Assembly (NCBI GenBank): GCA_016220095.1
Contig: JACRIJ010000110.1
Coordinates: forward strand, 1-34,225
Length of the DNA: 34,225 nt
Reading direction: 5' to 3'
DNA from: Planctomycetota bacterium
GTDB lineage: Bacteria; Planctomycetota; MHYJ01; JACQXL01; JACRIJ01
Shown: positions 1 to 8,112 of the stretch, piece after piece
Numbering within the stretch: the stretch's first letter is position 1
Layout: every line of letters begins with the position of its first letter
Notes under the pieces: model-generated
The model's input: only the letters and a program-made list of their open reading frames with translations
Told to the model about the DNA's origin: nothing
Databases searched by the model: none
Made by a program: the position numbers and the translations under genes

Positions 1-2
1 GG

Positions 3-89
3 GTTTTGAAGGTAGCAGAGGAATTGGGAGTAAAGGACTTCATCGCAGTGGGGCGATTCGTGTTCGAATACGTGCCAAAGACAAACTAA
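3..89 (+). CDS. 3' end of an unidentified protein (partial)
   Basis: An open frame runs from the left edge to a TAA at 87-89 and gives 28 C-terminal residues ending in YVPKTN. The codons look protein-like, and the frame is followed by AT-rich non-coding DNA with an AAAAAT/ATTTTT mini-hairpin near 160-175. I do not recognise the family. The fragment is too short to assign a function; a transposase or a metabolic enzyme would both be possible. Confidence 0.45.
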   Translation, partial: VLKVAEELGVKDFIAVGRFVFEYVPKTN

Positions 90-190
90 ATTTTTACAAC
101 CCCTTGAATATAAGGAGGATAGATTTTACAAACGTTCGTTAGTGAAGTGTGTAATATAAAAATATTATTTTTCAAAATAACGCTTATTCC

Positions 191-219
191 TTGACTTTTG
201 CGCTTGTATATAGTAAAAA
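191..219 (+). promoter_or_regulatory. Possible sigma-70 promoter for the M16 peptidase pair
   Basis: TTGACT (191-196) is followed after 17 bp by TAAAAA (214-219), a weak -10. A start site near 226 would lie downstream of the ATG at 219, which supports the ATG at 255 as the translation start. It is weaker than the other promoters in the window. Confidence 0.4.
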
Positions 220-254
220 TGCGTAAAATTCAAAATTTTGGAGATTCTTCTCTT

Positions 255-1757
255 ATGGGAAAAATTATTGTCGCCGTTTTCTTCCTGTTTCTCGCGCCCT
301 ATTATGCGGCCGCGCAGGATTTCACCCTCGATGTCAAAGAATACCGTCTGTCTAACGGCATGAAAGTGCTTGTATGCGAAAAACACGACTCCCCCACCAT
401 GACACTCTTTATGTCTTTTCACGTCGGTTCAGTAAACGAAACCGATGGCAATACAGGATTGTCTCATTTTCTTGAACATATGATGTTCAAAGGCACGCCT
501 TTCGTCGGCACAAAAGACTACGAAGCTGAAATTCCTCTAATGAAACAAATAGATTCCGCCTATGTAAAAATTGACGCGGAACTGGCAAAACCGGAAAACA
601 TACGTGACAAACCGCTTGTCACAGACCTTGAAAAATCCGCAACTGATGTGGAAAAACAACTAAAGCAATTTCTTGTCAAAGACGAACTCTGGAGCCTGTA
701 CCTTAAAAATGGCGGCACTGGACTCAACGCGTCAACCGGCCAGGACTCCACACAGTATTACGTGTCTCTTCCGTCAAACCGACTTGAACTCTGGCTCGCG
801 CTGGAAACCGATAGGATTATGCACCCCGTTTTCAGGGAATTTTATTCCGAACGAAACGTCATCCAGGAAGAACGCCGCATGCGCGTGGAAGACAACCCCG
901 CCGGTCTGCTGTACGAACGGTTCAACGCCACGGCAATGACCCTGCACCCCTATAGGCACCCCGTTATCGGATGGATGGCCGATATACGACAGCTTTCCAA
1001 AAAGGCCATGGAAGATTATTTTAAGATCTACTACGCCCCTAATAACTGCACGGCTATCATTGTCGGAGATGTTGACGCCAATGAAACAATGAAACTCGTA
1101 AAACAATACTTCGAAAAAATCCCGAAAGGCCCTGAAACGCCGCCTATTAAGGTAATTGAACCGCCCCAAAAAGGCGAGCGCCGCATCCAATTGCTCTATG
1201 ATGCCAATACGCAAATAGTCATCGGTTACCATACACCTGAACTAAAACATCCCGACCAGCCGGTATTGGAAATCATCAGCATGCTCCTCACGGACGGTGC
1301 TTCTTCAAGAATGCATAAAAAACTGGTAATTGACAATAAACTCTGTACATCAATAAATACGGATGAATCCGGACGGCAATTCCCGAACTTGTTTGAAATT
1401 TCCGCGTCCCCGCTCGCCCGGCATACGCCCGAAGAAGTTGAAGCCGCTATATATGAAGAATTGGAACTCCTTAAAACCTCCCCTGTCGGCGATTACGAAT
1501 TGGAAAAGGTGCGCAATAAAATACGGGCCGGTCAGATAAGATCCATGGAAACCAACGGCGGAATCGCATGGCAAATTCATTACTACGAGACCCAGGCCAG
1601 CAATTGGCAATTCATGCATGACCATTACCAGAGAAAACTCGCTGTCACCGCGGCTGATATCCAAAGAGTCGCAAAAAAATATTTTACAGACGGCAATAAA
1701 ACCGTGGGAATCCTGCAAAAACCTGAAAACGGCCCCGAACCAAAGGAAAATCATTAA
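255..1757 (+). CDS. M16 family zinc metallopeptidase, catalytically competent subunit (secreted)
   Basis: This 500-aa protein is an M16 (pitrilysin/insulinase, processing-protease-like) peptidase. The zinc site is visible as HFLEH (residues 71-75), the inverted HxxEH motif, and the third ligand should be a Glu in ERNVIQEERR (around 205-206). An insertion of about 30 residues lies between the two parts of the site. The start at 255 gives a clean signal peptide (MGKIIVAVFFLFLAPYYAAAQ), so the protein is probably periplasmic. GGAG at 240-243 can serve as the ribosome-binding site. A TTG start at 198 and an ATG at 219 are in frame but would bury the signal peptide. The second M16 gene starts 54 bp downstream, so the two probably form one transcript and a heterodimer. 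The natural substrate is unknown. Confidence 0.9.
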   Translation: MGKIIVAVFFLFLAPYYAAAQDFTLDVKEYRLSNGMKVLVCEKHDSPTMTLFMSFHVGSVNETDGNTGLSHFLEHMMFKGTPFVGTKDYEAEIPLMKQIDSAYVKIDAELAKPENIRDKPLVTDLEKSATDVEKQLKQFLVKDELWSLYLKNGGTGLNASTGQDSTQYYVSLPSNRLELWLALETDRIMHPVFREFYSERNVIQEERRMRVEDNPAGLLYERFNATAMTLHPYRHPVIGWMADIRQLSKKAMEDYFKIYYAPNNCTAIIVGDVDANETMKLVKQYFEKIPKGPETPPIKVIEPPQKGERRIQLLYDANTQIVIGYHTPELKHPDQPVLEIISMLLTDGASSRMHKKLVIDNKLCTSINTDESGRQFPNLFEISASPLARHTPEEVEAAIYEELELLKTSPVGDYELEKVRNKIRAGQIRSMETNGGIAWQIHYYETQASNWQFMHDHYQRKLAVTAADIQRVAKKYFTDGNKTVGILQKPENGPEPKENH

Positions 1758-1811
1758 GTCTACTGTTCGTCCTGAAGGATATCTACTGCCTATAATTTGG
1801 AGACCTTGAAA

Positions 1812-3260
1812 ATGAAATCTATCTGCCTTTTTCTGACAATATTCGTAGCACTGCTTCTGTGCGCTTGTATATCCGCCCCGCGGGAACAGGCGCCGGCATT
1901 CAAAACACAGCCGCGTGATATGCGATTCAGCGAAGTGTCTTTTTCCATACCTGAACCCGCACGGCTCGTGCTTAAGAACGGCGCAACGGTTTTTCTCCTT
2001 GAAGACAGCCGCCTGCCCGCCTTGAATGTATCCATCCGTTTTAAGGGCGGCTCCATTTATGACCCGCCTGACAAACGCGGTCTCGCCGAAATGTGCGCGT
2101 CTCTAATGAAAATGGGCGGTACAACTACCATAACCGCTGAACAATTGGATGAACGCATGGATTTCCTCTCGGCATCCATCAGAGTTTCCGCGGATTACGA
2201 ATCCCTGTCGGCATCGCTGTCCGTATTGTCAAAGGATACCGACGAAGGCCTTAAACTCCTCGCAGATGTGCTTCTTAATCCGGCGTTTCCCGAAGAAAAA
2301 ATCGCATTAAAAAAAGAATGGCTCGCGGAATCGCTCAGACGCGAAAACGACAGCCCCAATACTATTGCGTACAGGGAATTCCGCAAATTGATTTACCCGT
2401 CGCATCCGTACGGCGAAAGAGTCGGCGCAAATCTGGATTCGCTGGCGAACATCGCGCGCGAAGATCTCCTGGCATTTCACCGAAATTATTTCAGGCCTAA
2501 TAACGCCATCATCGGCATTTCCGGAAAGTTCATGAAAAATGAACTGATTGCAAAGTTAAACTCGGCATTCAACGGCTGGAACAGAAATGAAGTATTTTTC
2601 CCGCAGGTACCGGAACTGCAGATGCAATATCAGCATTCCCTTAATATAGTTCACAGAAACCTCCAGCAGAGCACGATTCTTGTCGGACACCTGGGAGTTG
2701 AAAGGCTGAATAAAGATTATTTCGCGATAAATGTGCTGAATAATATACTGGGCGGCGGCAGTTTTACATCTCGCCTTACGAGCAGGGTGCGCTCTGACGA
2801 AGGGCTTGCATACAGCGTTTCAAGCGGCTTTACGTTCATGCGCAATCCTGGATTTTTCAGAGTTTATACCCAGACTAAATGCGAAACAAGCTGGAAGGCT
2901 ATCGGCATTATACTTGAAGAAATGGAAAGAATCCGCACTGAACCCGTAACTGACGCCGAACTGCAGGACGCCAAAGACGCGATGATAAACAGCTATGTAT
3001 TCCAATTTCAAACGCCAAGCCAGATAATAAACCAGTATATGGCCGTGGAATTTGACGGACTGCCGCCGGATTACCTGAAAACGTATACGAAAAACATCGC
3101 TAAACTCACTCAAAACGACATACTAAATGCCGCGAATGTATACCTGAAACCCGACAAATGCGTCATACTGATAGCCGGAAATGAAGATAAACTGGATATA
3201 CCAACGGAAATACTGGCAAAAGCAAATAAAATTCAGCTGGAAGAACGAGATGACAAGTGA
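1812..3260 (+). CDS. M16 family protein, non-catalytic partner subunit (probable lipoprotein)
   Basis: This 482-aa M16-fold protein has lost the zinc motif: where HxxEH should be, the sequence reads RGLAEMCASLMKMGG. The C-terminal substrate-binding region is kept (SRVRSDEGLAYSVSSGF, with the R...Y pair typical of M16 partners). This is the usual active/inactive pairing in bacterial M16B systems, with the catalytic gene directly upstream. The N-terminus (MKSICLFLTIFVALLLCAC) is a signal sequence with an LCAC lipobox-like end, so it may be lipid-anchored; this is inference. The start at 1812 has GGAG at 1799-1802, 9 bp upstream. A TTG at 1797 would add five residues before the signal peptide and is less likely. 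Confidence 0.87.
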   Translation: MKSICLFLTIFVALLLCACISAPREQAPAFKTQPRDMRFSEVSFSIPEPARLVLKNGATVFLLEDSRLPALNVSIRFKGGSIYDPPDKRGLAEMCASLMKMGGTTTITAEQLDERMDFLSASIRVSADYESLSASLSVLSKDTDEGLKLLADVLLNPAFPEEKIALKKEWLAESLRRENDSPNTIAYREFRKLIYPSHPYGERVGANLDSLANIAREDLLAFHRNYFRPNNAIIGISGKFMKNELIAKLNSAFNGWNRNEVFFPQVPELQMQYQHSLNIVHRNLQQSTILVGHLGVERLNKDYFAINVLNNILGGGSFTSRLTSRVRSDEGLAYSVSSGFTFMRNPGFFRVYTQTKCETSWKAIGIILEEMERIRTEPVTDAELQDAKDAMINSYVFQFQTPSQIINQYMAVEFDGLPPDYLKTYTKNIAKLTQNDILNAANVYLKPDKCVILIAGNEDKLDIPTEILAKANKIQLEERDDK

Positions 3261-3401
3261 TCAGCGAATATTTATCGTATTTCATAAAAATCGTAATTCT
3301 TAAATTTCTATGTTTTTACGCTGAATTTAAGGACTTGCATTCTTAACTCCGCAACTTCGTAACCCCTTTTAACTCCATAACTCCACTCAGGCCAGCAATA
3401 A

Positions 3402-3475
3402 TGGGCGGTAGAGGACTCGGACCTCTGACCTCTTGCGTGTCGAGCAAGCGTTCTAGCCAACTGAACTAACCGCCC
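3402..3475 (-). tRNA. tRNA-Val (GAC), with unusual loop bases
   Basis: The minus strand folds as a full cloverleaf: acceptor GGGCGGT/ACCGCCC, D-stem GTTC/GAAC, anticodon stem CTTGC/GCAAG and T-stem AGAGG/CCTCT, with discriminator A and no encoded CCA. The anticodon loop is TCGACAC, giving anticodon GAC (Val). Position 33 is C, where U is nearly invariant, and the T-loop is TCCGAGT, with C at position 55. It lies downstream of tRNA-Ala and is probably cotranscribed with it. Confidence 0.85.
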
Positions 3476-3493
3476 TTGCGATTATAAGATTGA

Positions 3494-3542
3494 AAGATTG
3501 GAAGATTGGACGCTGACGACTATTTAATAATCTTCCAACCTT
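3494..3542. repeat. Inverted AAGATT/AATCTT repeat hairpin in the tRNA spacer
   Basis: AAGATTGGAAGATT (3494-3507) faces AATCTTCCAACCTT (3529-3542), with 13 of 14 positions complementary. Further AATCTT units continue to about 3587. In the Ala-Val precursor this would fold into a hairpin between the two tRNAs. The same AAGATT family recurs at 22240-22265 and 33930-33980. Confidence 0.7.
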
Positions 3543-3593
3543 GTAATCTTCTAATCTTAGAATCTTTTAATCTTAGAATCTTTAAATCGACTG

Positions 3594-3666
3594 TGGACCT
3601 GATGGGAGTCGAACCCACTGCCTCCTCGATGCGAACGAGGCGCTCTTCCAAATGAGCTACAGGCCC
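3594..3666 (-). tRNA. tRNA-Ala (CGC)
   Basis: The cloverleaf is complete on the minus strand: acceptor GGGCCTG/CAGGTCC, D-stem GCTC/GAGC, anticodon stem CCTCG/CGAGG with loop TTCGCAT (anticodon CGC, reading GCG), and T-loop TTCGACT. The acceptor contains a G3.U70 pair, the main identity element of tRNA-Ala. The discriminator is A and CCA is not encoded. It is the first tRNA of an Ala-Val pair. Confidence 0.95.
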
Positions 3667-3693
3667 GTAAATTTTTACCCTGCAAAAATTTAC
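3667..3693 (-). other. 10-bp stem abutting the 5' end of tRNA-Ala
   Basis: GTAAATTTTT (3667-3676) and AAAAATTTAC (3684-3693) are perfectly complementary around a 7-nt loop. In the precursor this stem ends exactly at the RNase P cleavage position of tRNA-Ala. A role in processing is inference. Confidence 0.6.
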
Positions 3694-3717
3694 AGAGCAT
3701 TTAAAAGCAGATATAGA

Positions 3718-3745
3718 ATTATATTTCTTTTATTCTAAAAGTCAA
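3718..3745 (-). promoter_or_regulatory. Promoter of the tRNA-Ala/tRNA-Val unit
   Basis: On the minus strand TTGACT (3745-3740) is followed after 16 bp by TATAAT (3723-3718). The predicted start is near 3711, about 45 bp before tRNA-Ala. Confidence 0.8.
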
Positions 3746-3845
3746 GCATTTATTGACAGCGGATTGAACGGGTATTTTTTTACAACAGATTAAACGGATT
3801 AAACAACATTTGAACAACCGTAACTCCGCGCAACCCATTAACTCC

Positions 3846-4715
3846 TTAACTCCGCAACAACGGGTACCCGAGCCGTTCTCTTAACGCAAGATATTTCATC
3901 GCGCACTGGCGCGCGATATCTCTAACCCTTCCTATATAAGCAGTCCTCTGGGCCACGCTTATCGCCCTGCGCGCGTCAAGCAGATTAAAGGCATGTGAAC
4001 ACTTCAGGACATAATCATACGCCGGCAGAACAAGGTCATTGGCAATCAGGTTCCTGCATTCCTTTTCATACATGTCAAAAAGAGAAAACAGCATCTTTGT
4101 GTCAGCTATCTCAAAATTATATTTGGAAAACTGGATTTCGTCTTCCATGTGGATGTCTTTATATTTTATACCATTAGTCCAATCCAGTTCAAAAAGGCTG
4201 TTTTTTTTCTGGATAAACATGGCAATTCTTTCAAGGCCGTATGTAAGTTCCAGGCTGATGGGTTCAAGTTCTACGTTAGCCACCTTCTGAAAATACGTAT
4301 ATTGAGTAACCTCCATGCCGTCCAGCCAGACCTCCCATCCGAGCCCTGTAGCGCCGAGGGTAGGCGATTCCCAATCGTCTTCCACAAAGCGCACATCGTG
4401 TTGTTTCAGATCAATGCCGAGATACGCGAGGCTGTCAAGATAGATTTTCTGGGCATCTTCGGGCGCGGGTTTGATAATGACCTGATACTGATAATAATGC
4501 TGAAGGCGGTTGGGATTTTCGCCGTAACGGCCGTCCGTAGGCCGGCGCGAAGGCTCAACATAAGCAACCTTCCACGGCTCAGGGCCGAGCACCTTGAAAA
4601 AAGTAGCCGTATTAAAAGTGCCGGCGCCCTTTTCAACGTCATAAGGCTGCCATATAAGGCATCCGTAATCGGACCAGTATTTTTCAAGTTTGAGGATGAT
4701 TTCCTGAAAATTCAT
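3846..4715 (-). CDS. glyQ: Glycyl-tRNA synthetase alpha subunit
   Basis: The 289-aa product matches the alpha chain of the bacterial alpha2beta2 glycyl-tRNA synthetase, the class II core that activates glycine. Recognisable stretches are the N-terminal [33 protein letters not shown] (motif 2 region) and [18 protein letters not shown]. The length is normal for the family. The beta subunit gene glyS, needed for tRNA recognition and often adjacent, is not downstream: that space holds two tRNAs and repeats. A promoter lies at 4818-4846 and the leader is about 95 nt. No strong Shine-Dalgarno sequence precedes the ATG. Confidence 0.96.
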   Translation of the reverse strand: MNFQEIILKLEKYWSDYGCLIWQPYDVEKGAGTFNTATFFKVLGPEPWKVAYVEPSRRPTDGRYGENPNRLQHYYQYQVIIKPAPEDAQKIYLDSLAYLGIDLKQHDVRFVEDDWESPTLGATGLGWEVWLDGMEVTQYTYFQKVANVELEPISLELTYGLERIAMFIQKKNSLFELDWTNGIKYKDIHMEDEIQFSKYNFEIADTKMLFSLFDMYEKECRNLIANDLVLPAYDYVLKCSHAFNLLDARRAISVAQRTAYIGRVRDIARQCAMKYLALRERLGYPLLRS

Positions 4716-4817
4716 CTGTAATTCTCACTAAAAGCAACCATATCTATTGGGCCGTAAAGGCACAAAGACACGAAGTACGACGATTTCTACAACTTTTCCG
4801 CTTTGTTCACTCCGTAC

Positions 4818-4846
4818 AGTGTAGAAGAAAAATTAAAACTTGTCAA
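4818..4846 (-). promoter_or_regulatory. Promoter of glyQ
   Basis: TTGACA (4846-4841) is followed after 17 bp by TACACT (4823-4818) on the minus strand. The predicted start is near 4811. The leader contains a copy of the intergenic GGCACaAAGACACGAAG repeat. Confidence 0.65.
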
Positions 4847-4867
4847 GGAATTGGAACAAAAAACCTA

Positions 4868-7800
4868 TCAGCCCCCTAATTCCTTCCGGATTTCATTTAT
4901 ATACGGCTCCAATGGTTTCGCAGTTCTCGGATCAAGCTGTATGGTCCTACGAAAATCGTCAAGCGCCTTTTCCCAGTCACTGTTCTCGTAATATGAAAAA
5001 CCCCGCTCCCAATACGCCTCGGGATAATCCGGCTTAAGCTCTATCGCCGCTGTAAGGTCGTCTATGGCTCCTTTAAGATTGTGCAAAGCCCTTTTGACAA
5101 TGCCGCTGTAATAGTACGCCTGCACGAATTTCGGGTCAAGATATATGACCATTGCAAAATCGTCCAGCGCGTTGTTTACTTCTTTTCTTTTAAACCTCAA
5201 TACCCCGCGCGCATAATAACTGCGCACATAGTTCGGGTCAATTTCTATTGATTTAGTGTAATCCTCCAGCGCATTGTCTAAATCACCCTGCATCTCCATC
5301 ATCAGTCCCCTGTTGCCGTACCCCTTCGGGTCGTTCGGATTGATTTCTATCACCTTGCCGCAATCCTCTATCGCGCCTTTTATGTCGCCCTTATTAAACC
5401 TGACCTGACCGCGGTTATTATAAAACTTCGCGCTTTTCGGATTGAGTTGTATCGCTATGGTAAAATCTTCGATCGCGCCGTCAAAATCATCCTTGTCCCT
5501 TTTGGCATTCCCCCTGTTAAAAACAGCGTCTTCATAACCGGGAAACAATTTTAATGCCTGCGTATAATCATCTATCGCGCCATCAATGTCCTTCTTCCTG
5601 ATTTTCATGTTCCCGCGGTCATAATATGCCTGAAAATATCCGGGCTCTATTTCTATCGCTTTTGACAAATCGCTTATCGCGCCGTTAAAATCGCCTTTTT
5701 TGCCTTTCATTGAACCGCGGTCAAAATAGCTTACCGCAGAATTTGGGTTTATCCGTACAATCATGGAATAGGCCTCAATCGCATCATCTATCCTGTTCTG
5801 GAGATAGTACGAGTTGCCGCGGAGAAAATACGCCCGCGAGGCCTGCGGTTTCACGGCTAATACCTTGCTGAGATATTCCTCCGTCTTCGCAATCTGCCCG
5901 GCGCTTGAGTAATACACGGCCAGCCAATAAAGAAATTCCTCCGAATGATACTGTTCATAACCGGCTGTCAGCATTTCAAGAGTCTTTTTGCCGTTTATGT
6001 TCCATGAAGTCATGGCCTCAGTGATAACCTTGTACATTTCAAATTCTTCGGGAATTTTTATTTTTCCGCTGGCCAGATGAAAATCCTTCGCCACTTCAGT
6101 GTAGATATCATCCGCAGATTTTTTCAGTTCTTCCGCGGTCAACGGCTTATAGGAAATCATTTCATTTTCTATATACTCATCAAACCGCACTATGCCCCGG
6201 AGGATATACCCGGCGTCAAATGAAGGGTCAATTTCCAGCGCCTTTGTCAGGTCTTTTACAGCCTGTTTATAATTGCCTTTTTCCCTGTTGAGCATTCCTC
6301 GGTAGAAATACCCGGCTGATGTGGGATATTTTTCTATGGAACTGTTAAGCCGGCTTATCGCCTCATCAACCCGTCTCCAAACCTTTGCCATATTGGATTC
6401 CAGATTGACGTCGTCTTTCTTGTAGAATTCGGGAAAAACCATGCTCGCGTATCCCCAGGCGTCCTGGACTTCCTTCAACGCCTGGTTTTCCAATTCCTTG
6501 TCCTTAGCCTGCCGGGCCAATTGTTCCCTCGTCTCCTTTATCCGTTTTTCGCATTCTATCTTCCTGTTTTCCGCCGTATTGTCGCCTTTTTTCAACGTAA
6601 GATATTGAGTATAGCAATTCAGGGCATCATCCCATTTTTGCTCCTTGTAATACATGTCCGCCTGGCCGAGAAAATATTGCGCCTTTTTATTGATATTGAA
6701 ACTGTAGGCAATCCATATTACGGCGCCCGTAACAAGTATCAGCAGTCCCGCGAAGCTTGCCGCGAAAACAGGCTTGTTTTTTCTGATCTGGCGCGAAACC
6801 CTGTATATCGTTGAAGCCGGCCGGGCTTGTATCAATTCGCCATTCAGATAACGTTCTATGTCATCGGCAAAATCCTTTGCCTTCGCATACCGCCTTTCGG
6901 GTTCCTTTTCAATGGCCTTCATTATGATTATTTCAAGGTCTTTTTCCACGGACGGATTTACCATGGAAGGCAGTACCGGATCATTATTGATTACCTGCTT
7001 GATAACGTCAAAAAAAGTATCGCCCTTAAAGGGGTCATCTCCGGCGCAGATCCTGTACAATACCGCACCGAGTGAAAAAATATCACTGCTGAATCTGAGC
7101 TTCGCGGCGCATGCCTGTTCCGGAGACATGTAAGAAGGCGTCCCCATTATAGCGCCTGTCATTGTTAACTTTTTTTCAATGGTCGTCTCCTTTGCCAGCC
7201 CGAAATCGGCTATCTTGGGGATTATTTCGCCGTTCTGCCCTGTTGCAAGCAGGATATTTTCAGGTTTTATATCGCGATGAATTATATTATTGGAATGCGC
7301 GTAATCCATGCCGGAAATGACCTGCCTCATAAGCCCAAGGAATTCCCTGATGTCTTCACGTGACGGCTTGCCCGTGCGCCTGTCTTTGCACCTGTTTATA
7401 AAAAATTCCTCAAGCGTGCCGCCCTCAACGTATTCCATCGCGATATAATAATTTTCTTTATCCTTGCCGATTTCATATATCTGCAGGATGTTGTTGTGCA
7501 CTAATTTAGCTGCGAGCCGCGCCTCGCGGACGAATCGTTTTATGTCATCCTCCCTGCTCAAGGGGTCTTCAAAGGAAGGAAGAATTATCTTGATTGCGAT
7601 ATAACGCTTAAGTGTGATATCCCACGCCTTATAAACCGAGCCCATCCCGCCGCGGCCGATTTTTTTTACGATAACGTACTTGTCGGCCATCATGCCATGC
7701 TCCCTCTCAAACGCCTCTTTCACCTCAGGAGGCGCCTCAGCAAAGGAAGAAAGCAGGTCTGCAGGCAGGTTTTTTTCAAGTTTTTCTTCAATTTGGACTG

Positions 7801-7909
7801 TCTTGAGCGCGACCTGGCATGATATGCAACTGTACGGCCGTGAGGAATCGTGCTCGTTTTCCAGCACATACCGCTTACCGCATTTTGGACATACTAATAT
7901 GGCGCTCAT
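4868..7909 (-). CDS. Transmembrane Ser/Thr protein kinase with zinc ribbon and long TPR array
   Basis: This 1013-aa protein has four parts. Residues 7-31 form a small zinc ribbon (CPKC...CISC). Residues 78-355 are a complete Hanks-type kinase: GRGGMG (85-90), the ATP-binding Lys in AIKII (107), HRDIKPEN (211-218), DFG (235-237) and SPE (262-264). A single membrane helix follows at about 381-403. The rest, about 600 residues, is alpha-helical TPR sequence, with around ten consecutive 34-residue units such as AYYDRGNMKIRKKDIDGAID. All catalytic residues are intact. The kinase and ribbon should be cytoplasmic and the TPRs on the far side of the membrane, where they could bind partners. The ATG at 7909 starts exactly at the zinc ribbon; the reading frame extends 32 codons further upstream without similarity. 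The target is unknown. Confidence 0.93.
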   Translation of the reverse strand: MSAILVCPKCGKRYVLENEHDSSRPYSCISCQVALKTVQIEEKLEKNLPADLLSSFAEAPPEVKEAFEREHGMMADKYVIVKKIGRGGMGSVYKAWDITLKRYIAIKIILPSFEDPLSREDDIKRFVREARLAAKLVHNNILQIYEIGKDKENYYIAMEYVEGGTLEEFFINRCKDRRTGKPSREDIREFLGLMRQVISGMDYAHSNNIIHRDIKPENILLATGQNGEIIPKIADFGLAKETTIEKKLTMTGAIMGTPSYMSPEQACAAKLRFSSDIFSLGAVLYRICAGDDPFKGDTFFDVIKQVINNDPVLPSMVNPSVEKDLEIIIMKAIEKEPERRYAKAKDFADDIERYLNGELIQARPASTIYRVSRQIRKNKPVFAASFAGLLILVTGAVIWIAYSFNINKKAQYFLGQADMYYKEQKWDDALNCYTQYLTLKKGDNTAENRKIECEKRIKETREQLARQAKDKELENQALKEVQDAWGYASMVFPEFYKKDDVNLESNMAKVWRRVDEAISRLNSSIEKYPTSAGYFYRGMLNREKGNYKQAVKDLTKALEIDPSFDAGYILRGIVRFDEYIENEMISYKPLTAEELKKSADDIYTEVAKDFHLASGKIKIPEEFEMYKVITEAMTSWNINGKKTLEMLTAGYEQYHSEEFLYWLAVYYSSAGQIAKTEEYLSKVLAVKPQASRAYFLRGNSYYLQNRIDDAIEAYSMIVRINPNSAVSYFDRGSMKGKKGDFNGAISDLSKAIEIEPGYFQAYYDRGNMKIRKKDIDGAIDDYTQALKLFPGYEDAVFNRGNAKRDKDDFDGAIEDFTIAIQLNPKSAKFYNNRGQVRFNKGDIKGAIEDCGKVIEINPNDPKGYGNRGLMMEMQGDLDNALEDYTKSIEIDPNYVRSYYARGVLRFKRKEVNNALDDFAMVIYLDPKFVQAYYYSGIVKRALHNLKGAIDDLTAAIELKPDYPEAYWERGFSYYENSDWEKALDDFRRTIQLDPRTAKPLEPYINEIRKELGG

Positions 7910-8016
7910 AACAAACTCTTTTGAAACGGGACGCGAATAAAGGACAACTCCAAATTCTACCACGAATACGCACGAATAAAAACGTCGTAATCGTTCGGAC
8001 TTCACGCCTTCGTGGC

Positions 8017-8045
8017 ATTATATATAAACAGGAATGCCAAGTCAA
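8017..8045 (-). promoter_or_regulatory. Promoter of the kinase-TPR gene
   Basis: TTGACT (8045-8040) is followed after 17 bp by TATAAT (8022-8017). The predicted start near 8010 gives a leader of about 100 nt and excludes most upstream in-frame extension of the kinase. Confidence 0.8.
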
Positions 8046-8077
8046 CTGATTTATAGCAAAAACCGGCTTGAAAAATA

Positions 8078-8106
8078 TTGACAAATGCGCCATAGCATGC
8101 TTTAAT
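8078..8106 (+). promoter_or_regulatory. Promoter of the nucleotidyltransferase gene, leaderless type
   Basis: TTGACA (8078-8083) is followed after 17 bp by TTTAAT (8101-8106). Only six bases separate the -10 box from the ATG at 8113, so the +1 should be the A of the ATG. This independently supports 8113 as the true start of the broken gene. Confidence 0.7.
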
Positions 8107-8112
8107 AGCATA

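Noticed and set aside
198..254. TTG/ATG starts at 198 and 219 for the first M16 gene
   Set aside because: They place 12-19 extra residues before an otherwise perfect signal peptide, and the candidate promoter starts transcription after 219.
3480..3600. AAGATT/AATCTT arrays as a CRISPR-like array
   Set aside because: The units are about 6-10 bp with drifting spacing and mixed orientation, and have no constant repeat or unique spacers.
4803..5037. Two 62-65 codon plus-strand ORFs near 4800-5040
   Set aside because: They cross the glyQ promoter and the antisense of the kinase TPR end, with no ribosome-binding site and no coherent product.
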